Shown here piece by piece: positions 4,993 through 9,396 of a stretch of DNA of 9,396 nt. The notes beneath the pieces are model-generated. The model worked only from the letters and a program-made list of their open reading frames with translations. It made no database searches and had not been told where the DNA came from. A program made the translations under genes and the position numbers. Within the stretch, counting starts at the first letter, position 1. Every line of letters starts with the position of its first letter. The DNA is from a bacterium UBP12_UBA5184 (GTDB lineage: Bacteria > Vulcanimicrobiota > Vulcanimicrobiia > Vulcanimicrobiales > Vulcanimicrobiaceae). The stretch lies in contig DHWK01000036.1 of the NCBI GenBank assembly GCA_002413145.1, forward strand, positions 25,819-35,214. Direction: 5' to 3'.

Positions 4993-7900
4993 GCGCCGTC
5001 TCCGGCGCAAGCGTCGCGAGGTCGGCCCCGATGATGTTCGAGATTCCAGGTTCGGCCATCGTCACGCCGTACAGGCGGGTCGCCAACTCCATCGTCTTCT
5101 TGTTGTGCGTGACCAGGATGATCTGCGCGTTGTCGGAGAGTTCGCGCACCATCGCCGAAAAACGCTCGATGTTCGCGTCATCGAGTGCCGCGTCGACCTC
5201 ATCCAGCAGATAGAACGGCGACGGCTTGACGGCGATCAGCGCGAAGATGAGCGCCGAGGCCGCCATCGCCCGTTCTCCGCCGGAAAGCGAGGTCAGCGGC
5301 ATCATCTTCTTTCCCGGTGGCTGCACCGAGAGTTCGATGCCGGTCTCCGAGAGCGATTCCGGATTGGTTTGCCACATCTTCGCCTGGCCGCCCGGGAAGA
5401 GCCGCGCGTAAACGCTTTCGAACGCCCGCCGCACCAACTCGAAGGTCTCGTTGAAGATCGCCTGCGAGGACGCCTCGATCTGGCGTATCGAATCCAGCAG
5501 CGTCGCGCGCGCCCTCGCCAAGTCTTCGACCTGGTCCACCAGATAGCGTTCGCGCTCGGCCAGTTCGGCGATCTCGCTTTCGGCGTTGAGGTTGACGTTT
5601 TGCAAACGCGCCAATTCCTCGCGCAACCGGGCCGTCTCGGCCGCAAACTCGCCTTCCTCACGCGCGTAGCGCGTTTCGACGTCGGCGCATTCCTCGGCGG
5701 TCGCCGGGTTCTGCGCGAATTGTGCGGCCAGCATCCCGAGCTCGGCGTCGATCTCGGCCAGACGCAAGCGCTCGCCTTCACTCTTTTGCGCCGCTTCGCG
5801 CTCGGCATTGCGGGCCAGTTGAGCGTCGCTCTCGAGTCCGTTCGCACGTGCCCCCAACGCTTCGCGTTCGACGCGCGCCGTCTGATGATCGGCGTCGACG
5901 CGTTCGACGCGCGTCTTGAGGGCGGCGGCCGCAGTCCCGCTCTCTTCCAAGCGCGTGCCCAGCGCCGCCAATTCTTCGACGACCGTCGCGCGGGCCTGGG
6001 CGGCACGCTGCCGATCGCTATCGAGCAGCCCGAGGCGCGTCTGCGCGCCGGCGCGTTGCGCCACGAGCGCCGCGACCGTCTCGCGCACGGCGGCGATCTG
6101 GCCCGCGACCGTACGCTCGGCATCTTGCGCGCGCGCGATCGTCTCGCGCGCCTCCGCCAGCGCGCGCTCGAGCCGCTCGCGTTCGGCCAGCGCGACGCTC
6201 GGATCGATCGCCGGACGCTCGAGGAGCGTCAGCCGTTCGCGAGCGGCGTTGGCTTGCAGGTCGCGTTCGCGCGCGCGCTCGAGAACGGCGGCGATCTCCT
6301 CGCCGAGGCGCGCGCGTTCGGCGCGGATTCCCTCGACCCGCGAACGCGAACCGCGCGCCGCGACCGCCAGCTCGGCTTCGACCGAACGCGCTTCCTCGCG
6401 CATCCGCGTCGCGTCGGAACCCTCTTCGGTGGCGGCGCTCGTCGCCGCCTCGGCCTCGGCGAGTGCTTGGCGTAGCGCGGGCAGGTTTTCCGAAAGACTG
6501 AGGGCTTGGGCGCGGCGCGAAAGAATGGCGCGTTCGCGCTGCACGCGGCCGCCGGTCATCGCGCCTCCGCCGGAGATTTGATCGCCGTCGAGCGTGACGA
6601 TCGCGTCGCGAAAACCTTCGCCGCGCACGAGCTGCGTCCCGACCTCGAGCGTTTCGACGACCAGCGTGTGGCCGACGAGAAATGCGACGATCCCCGCGTA
6701 ACGCGGATCCGTTTGCACCAGCGTATGCGCGTGACCGATGACGCCTGGGAGCCGCGGCAGCGCGGAGGCTTCGCGGCCGCGCCGCGCGCCGAGCGCATCG
6801 AGTGGCAAAAACGTGGCGCGGCCGAGTTCGTTCTCGCGCAGAAAGGCGATCGCGCTTTCGGCGTCGGCCGAAGTTTCGGTGACGATATTCGAGAGCGCCG
6901 GTCCGAACGCCGCATCGAGCGCGCGCGCGTAGTTCTCGTCGACCCGAATCAGATTCGAGACGACGCCGTGGACGCCGCCGAATTGTCCTCGTGCGTGCGC
7001 TTCCAAGATGGCACGCGTCCCGGCGGCGTGCCCCTCGAGGCTCGCTTCGAGTTCTTCGATGGTGTGCAGGCGGGCCTCGGCGCCGGCGAGTTCGCTGGTC
7101 GCGTCGCGCAGGTCGGCCTGCGCGTCGGCGAGCGCTTCGGTCGCGGCCCCGGCGCGCGCCTCGGCCTCGAGCGCCTGCGTCGAAGCCGCGGCGAGCCGCC
7201 GTTCGAGATCGTCGAGTTCCGCCTGCGCGCTCTCGAGTTCGTGAGAGCGCGTCGCGGCAACTTCGCTCTTACGCTCCGCTTCCTCGCGGAGTTCATAGCC
7301 TTCGCGTTCGAGCCGTTCGTACTCGCTCTGCGTCGCCTGCAGCTGGGCGCGCCGTTCGGCTTCGCTCGCGGCGTGCGCGGCGGCGGAAGCTTCGACCTGA
7401 CGCAGCGCCGTAAAGATGCGATCGAGCGCGGCACGTGCCGCCGCGAGCGCGCCCTGCGCGTGACGTTCGCGTTCGCGTTGCGCTTCGAGCGTGGCGTTTC
7501 GCGGAGCGATCTCGGTTTCGAGCCCTGCGAGCGTCGCTCGCAGCTCCGCCTGTTCCGCCTCGGCGCGAACGCGATCGCCGGTGATCTGCGACGACTGCGC
7601 TTCGAGCGCTTCGCGCCGCGCGCCGAGCGCGGCGCGCTGGGCTTCGAGTTCGGCGAGTTCGGAACGCGTCTGCTGTGACTCGGCGTGCAGGCCGTCGAGC
7701 CGCCGCTCGAGCTCGAGCAAGCGTCCGCGCAACGCCGAGAGTTCGGCCTCGATCGCGGCCGCCTTCCCGGCGGCCGCGCCACGTTCGGCTTCGAGCCGTT
7801 CGAGGTCGGCCTGAAGACGCTCGCGCTCGGCCCGGCGCGACGCGCTGGCTCGCAGATACGAGAGAATTTCGAGATCGCGCAGGCGCGCCGAAGCGCGGCG

Positions 7901-8545
7901 AAAGCGGCGCGCGCGCCGCGCTTGCGTCTCGAGTTCGGGGATACGCGCGCGAATTTCGATTAGCAGATCGTTGATGCGTATGCCGTTGATCTCGGTCTGC
8001 TCGAGGCGTCGCAACGACTCGGCCTTGCGCGCCAAGAACTTGCTGATCCCCGACGTCTCCTCAAAAAGGCTGCGCCGCTCGGTCGGCTTCGACGAAAGGA
8101 TTGCGTCGATCTGGCCTTGCGAGACCATCGAATAAGAACCCGGTCCGAGACCCGTCCCCATCAGCAGATCGATGATGTCGCGCAGACGCACGGCTTGCCG
8201 GTTGATGAAGAATTCGCTCTCGCCGGCGCGATAGGCGCGGCGCGTGATCTGCACCTCGAGCGCATCGATCCTGAGCGCGCCGTCGGAGTTGTCGAAGGAG
8301 ATCGCGACCTCGGCCATCCCTAGCGGTTTGCGCCGGTCGTTGCCGATGAAGATCACGTCCTCGGTTTTCCCGGTGCGCAGACTCTTCGAACTCTGTTCGC
8401 CCAGCACCCAGCGGATCGCGTCGACGAGGTTCGATTTCCCCGAGCCGTTCGGTCCGACGACTGCGGTGATGCCGCTTTCAAACGAGAGCGCAGTCTGTTC
8501 CGCGAACGTCTTGAAACCGAAGAGGCGCAGTTCCCGCAGTTTCAC
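4982..8545 (-). CDS. smc: Chromosome segregation/condensation ATPase SMC
   Basis: The core ATPase of the bacterial SMC-ScpAB complex that compacts and resolves the chromosome by loop extrusion. It has 1187 residues, close to the usual size of about 1186. The N-terminal head has Walker A GPNGSGKSN at 31-39 and the Q-loop region VSQGQID. Two long charged coiled-coil arms, rich in Glu, Arg, Ala and Leu, flank a hinge at about 520-665 that contains GQFGGVHGVVSNLI and ends ISGGGAMTGGR. The C-terminal head has the signature LSGGERAMAASALIF (1087-1101), Walker B FYLLDEVDAALDD with Asp1115 and Glu1116, and the D/H-loop region ILVTHNKKTMELA. The start is GTG at 8545, which overlaps the rnc stop in GTGA, with GAGGG 8 nt upstream. 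Tight coupling to rnc and purH suggests one transcript. No scpA or scpB is in the window. The head motifs look intact. Confidence 0.98.
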   Translation of the reverse strand: MKLRELRLFGFKTFAEQTALSFESGITAVVGPNGSGKSNLVDAIRWVLGEQSSKSLRTGKTEDVIFIGNDRRKPLGMAEVAISFDNSDGALRIDALEVQITRRAYRAGESEFFINRQAVRLRDIIDLLMGTGLGPGSYSMVSQGQIDAILSSKPTERRSLFEETSGISKFLARKAESLRRLEQTEINGIRINDLLIEIRARIPELETQARRARRFRRASARLRDLEILSYLRASASRRAERERLQADLERLEAERGAAAGKAAAIEAELSALRGRLLELERRLDGLHAESQQTRSELAELEAQRAALGARREALEAQSSQITGDRVRAEAEQAELRATLAGLETEIAPRNATLEAQRERERHAQGALAAARAALDRIFTALRQVEASAAAHAASEAERRAQLQATQSEYERLEREGYELREEAERKSEVAATRSHELESAQAELDDLERRLAAASTQALEAEARAGAATEALADAQADLRDATSELAGAEARLHTIEELEASLEGHAAGTRAILEAHARGQFGGVHGVVSNLIRVDENYARALDAAFGPALSNIVTETSADAESAIAFLRENELGRATFLPLDALGARRGREASALPRLPGVIGHAHTLVQTDPRYAGIVAFLVGHTLVVETLEVGTQLVRGEGFRDAIVTLDGDQISGGGAMTGGRVQRERAILSRRAQALSLSENLPALRQALAEAEAATSAATEEGSDATRMREEARSVEAELAVAARGSRSRVEGIRAERARLGEEIAAVLERARERDLQANAARERLTLLERPAIDPSVALAERERLERALAEARETIARAQDAERTVAGQIAAVRETVAALVAQRAGAQTRLGLLDSDRQRAAQARATVVEELAALGTRLEESGTAAAALKTRVERVDADHQTARVEREALGARANGLESDAQLARNAEREAAQKSEGERLRLAEIDAELGMLAAQFAQNPATAEECADVETRYAREEGEFAAETARLREELARLQNVNLNAESEIAELAERERYLVDQVEDLARARATLLDSIRQIEASSQAIFNETFELVRRAFESVYARLFPGGQAKMWQTNPESLSETGIELSVQPPGKKMMPLTSLSGGERAMAASALIFALIAVKPSPFYLLDEVDAALDDANIERFSAMVRELSDNAQIILVTHNKKTMELATRLYGVTMAEPGISNIIGADLATLAPETALAG
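4999..5003 (-). promoter_or_regulatory. Shine-Dalgarno that decides the purH start (TTG 4992)
   Basis: GGAGA on the minus strand lies 6 nt before TTG 4992 (7 nt counting from GGAG), inside the 3' end of smc. It separates this TTG from the earlier in-frame TTG at 5010, which lies upstream of the motif and would add only MRRRRR. Confidence 0.7.
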
Positions 8546-9321
8546 GCCGCGGTCCCTCGGCGCGAGCCGCCGCCGGGTTTGGGCCGCGGCGTCGAAACGG
8601 GAGCTGAAAGTTCGCGCGGCGCGAGGTCGTCGTAGCGTTCGCGCAAGACATCCAGCGCCGCCGCCGCGGCCGTACGCTGGGCCTCTTTCTTACTCGGGCC
8701 GCTGCCGCCGGCGAGCACCTCGCCGTTGACGGCGACCTGCGCATAAAAGGTGCGGTCGTGCGCGGGACCTTCGAACCGTTCGCTGTAGAGCGGGATCGCG
8801 GCGTAGCGGCGCTGACTCCACTCCTGAAGGGTCGTCTTGGGATCGTCGAGCGTCGCGACCGACTTCTCGCGTTCGGCGAGATGTTCGCGCGCGACGAAAG
8901 CGGCGACTCTTTCAAAGCCGATTTCGAGATAGAGGGCGGCGATGAAGGCTTCCATCATATCGGCGAGGACGGAGAGCCGGCGGCGAGCCGAAGCCAAACC
9001 TCCGCCCGAAACGACCAGTTCGCCGAATTCGAGCCGTTCGGCGGTCGCCGCCAGCGCGAGGTCGCTGCAAAGCGATGACTTACGCAACGACAGCTCGCCT
9101 TCGCTCGCATCCGGATAGCGCCGGTAGAGCCAGCGCGCGACGATCAGCCCGAGGATGGCATCGCCCAGAAATTCGAGCCGCTCGTACGACGACGACGCTC
9201 GTCCTTCGTGGACCGCGCTGGGGTGGACGAACGCCGTTTCGAGCGCCGCCGGCTCGACGCCGCGCACTCCGCTGCGCTTCAAAAGCGCTCGTAACCGTTG
9301 CCGCCGATTTTCTCCGGCCAA
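8542..9321 (-). CDS. rnc: Ribonuclease III
   Basis: A double-strand-specific endoribonuclease that processes rRNA precursors and structured mRNAs as a homodimer. The protein has 259 residues. The catalytic domain covers 1-155 and includes the family signature ERLEFLGDAILGL at 47-59. Its acidic residues Glu47, Glu50, Asp54, Asp121 and Glu124 (in ADMMEAFIAALYLEIG) align with the Mg-binding set of E. coli RNase III. A double-stranded RNA-binding domain follows at about 160-230: DPKTTLQEWSQ opens it and GPSKKEAQRTAAAAALDVL is its second helix. A Pro/Arg/Gly-rich tail of about 29 residues follows. The start is TTG at 9321, with GGAGA 10 nt upstream and 21 nt after the fabF stop. The stop overlaps the smc GTG. 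The signature begins YERLEFLGD rather than the common NERLEFLGD, a mild change. Confidence 0.97.
   Translation of the reverse strand: MAGENRRQRLRALLKRSGVRGVEPAALETAFVHPSAVHEGRASSSYERLEFLGDAILGLIVARWLYRRYPDASEGELSLRKSSLCSDLALAATAERLEFGELVVSGGGLASARRRLSVLADMMEAFIAALYLEIGFERVAAFVAREHLAEREKSVATLDDPKTTLQEWSQRRYAAIPLYSERFEGPAHDRTFYAQVAVNGEVLAGGSGPSKKEAQRTAAAAALDVLRERYDDLAPRELSAPVSTPRPKPGGGSRRGTAA
8554..8558 (-). promoter_or_regulatory. Shine-Dalgarno for the GTG start of smc
   Basis: GAGGG on the minus strand lies 8 nt before GTG 8545, within the last codons of rnc. It supports GTG as the true start, so smc can be loaded independently as well as by coupling through the GTGA overlap. Confidence 0.7.
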
Positions 9322-9331
9322 ATTAGTTGGG

Positions 9332-9336
9332 TCTCC
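9332..9336 (-). promoter_or_regulatory. Shine-Dalgarno for the TTG start of rnc
   Basis: GGAGA on the minus strand lies 10 nt before TTG 9321, in the 21-nt space after the fabF stop. The spacing is a little long but workable. No other in-frame start nearby has a better match, and the protein N-terminus from this TTG has ordinary RNase III length. Confidence 0.55.
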
Positions 9337-9342
9337 GAGGTT

Positions 9343-9396
9343 TCAATCTTTGTACTTCCCGAAGACGAGGACGCCGTTGTGGCCGCCGAAGCCGAA
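9343..9396 (-). CDS. fabF: Beta-ketoacyl-ACP synthase II, extreme C-terminus (rest outside the window)
   Basis: The last 17 codons and TGA of a gene entering from the right. They read FGFGGHNGVLVFGKYKD, which matches the conserved C-terminal NSFGFGGHN..LVF strand of KAS II condensing enzymes of type II fatty acid synthesis. Its glycine-rich loop lies next to the active site. The fabF-rnc-smc order is a known bacterial arrangement, and the 21-nt spacing to rnc indicates co-transcription. KAS I (FabB) shares this motif, but the neighbourhood favours FabF. Confidence 0.85.
   Translation of the reverse strand, partial: FGFGGHNGVLVFGKYKD

Noticed and set aside
4993..5010. purH starting at the upstream TTG 5010
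   Set aside because: It adds only MRRRRR, lies upstream of the GGAGA motif and has no ribosome site; TTG 4992 has GGAGA at good spacing.
4979..7678. Long plus-strand open frames (4979-6475 and 6506-7678) opposite smc
   Set aside because: They mirror the charged coiled-coil codons of smc; the Arg/Leu/Ala-rich products have no motifs.
6900..8000. Repeat-like GC-rich runs within smc
   Set aside because: Recurrent Glu/Arg/Ala codons of a coiled coil explain them; no exact direct repeats with regular spacing were seen.

Overview
The window is GC-rich bacterial chromosome (GC estimated by eye only) and is almost wholly coding. Three of the genes start on TTG or GTG behind clear Shine-Dalgarno sequences, and coding density is very high. 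The gene content is core metabolism and chromosome maintenance. I cannot fix the phylum from sequence alone. The fabF-rnc-smc order and the overall style would suit an under-cultured high-GC lineage such as Eremiobacterota, but that is a guess.

Layout. From the right edge leftward, all on the minus strand, runs a tight gene string: the last codons of fabF (9343-9396), rnc for RNase III (8542-9321), smc (4982-8545), purH (3355-4992), a fusion of a YkgJ-type Cys cluster domain with a QueC-like PP-loop domain (2139-3299), and a glyoxalase I (1743-2132). Gaps are 21, -4, -11, 54 (occupied by a coupled mini-ORF) and 6 nt, so this looks like one transcription unit whose promoter lies outside the window. 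A plus-strand gene (589-1734) converges on it with an 8-nt gap. That gene encodes a membrane protein that looks like a permease domain fused to a YcgQ/DUF1980-like domain. At the left edge the first 186 codons of hisS (1-558) point left; hisS and the permease gene diverge from start codons only 30 bp apart.

How the genes relate. fabF, rnc and smc are a classic housekeeping neighbourhood covering fatty acid elongation, dsRNA processing and chromosome compaction. purH completes de novo IMP synthesis. The YkgJ-QueC fusion and gloA are passengers at the 3' end of the string.

Most interesting points. (1) The YkgJ-QueC fusion keeps the PP-loop and the zinc cysteines but has lost the usual QueC substrate-pocket motif. 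(2) A 13-codon mini-ORF with the best Shine-Dalgarno in the window overlaps the start of that fusion by ATGA. (3) An apparent YcgR/YraQ-type plus YcgQ-type fusion sits in one 381-residue protein. (4) A 13-bp perfect palindrome lies in the 30-bp divergent gap. (5) PurH carries an insertion and a changed residue next to its AICAR transformylase Lys-His. No mobile element, CRISPR array, tRNA or rRNA was seen, and no gene-free stretch exceeds 60 bases.
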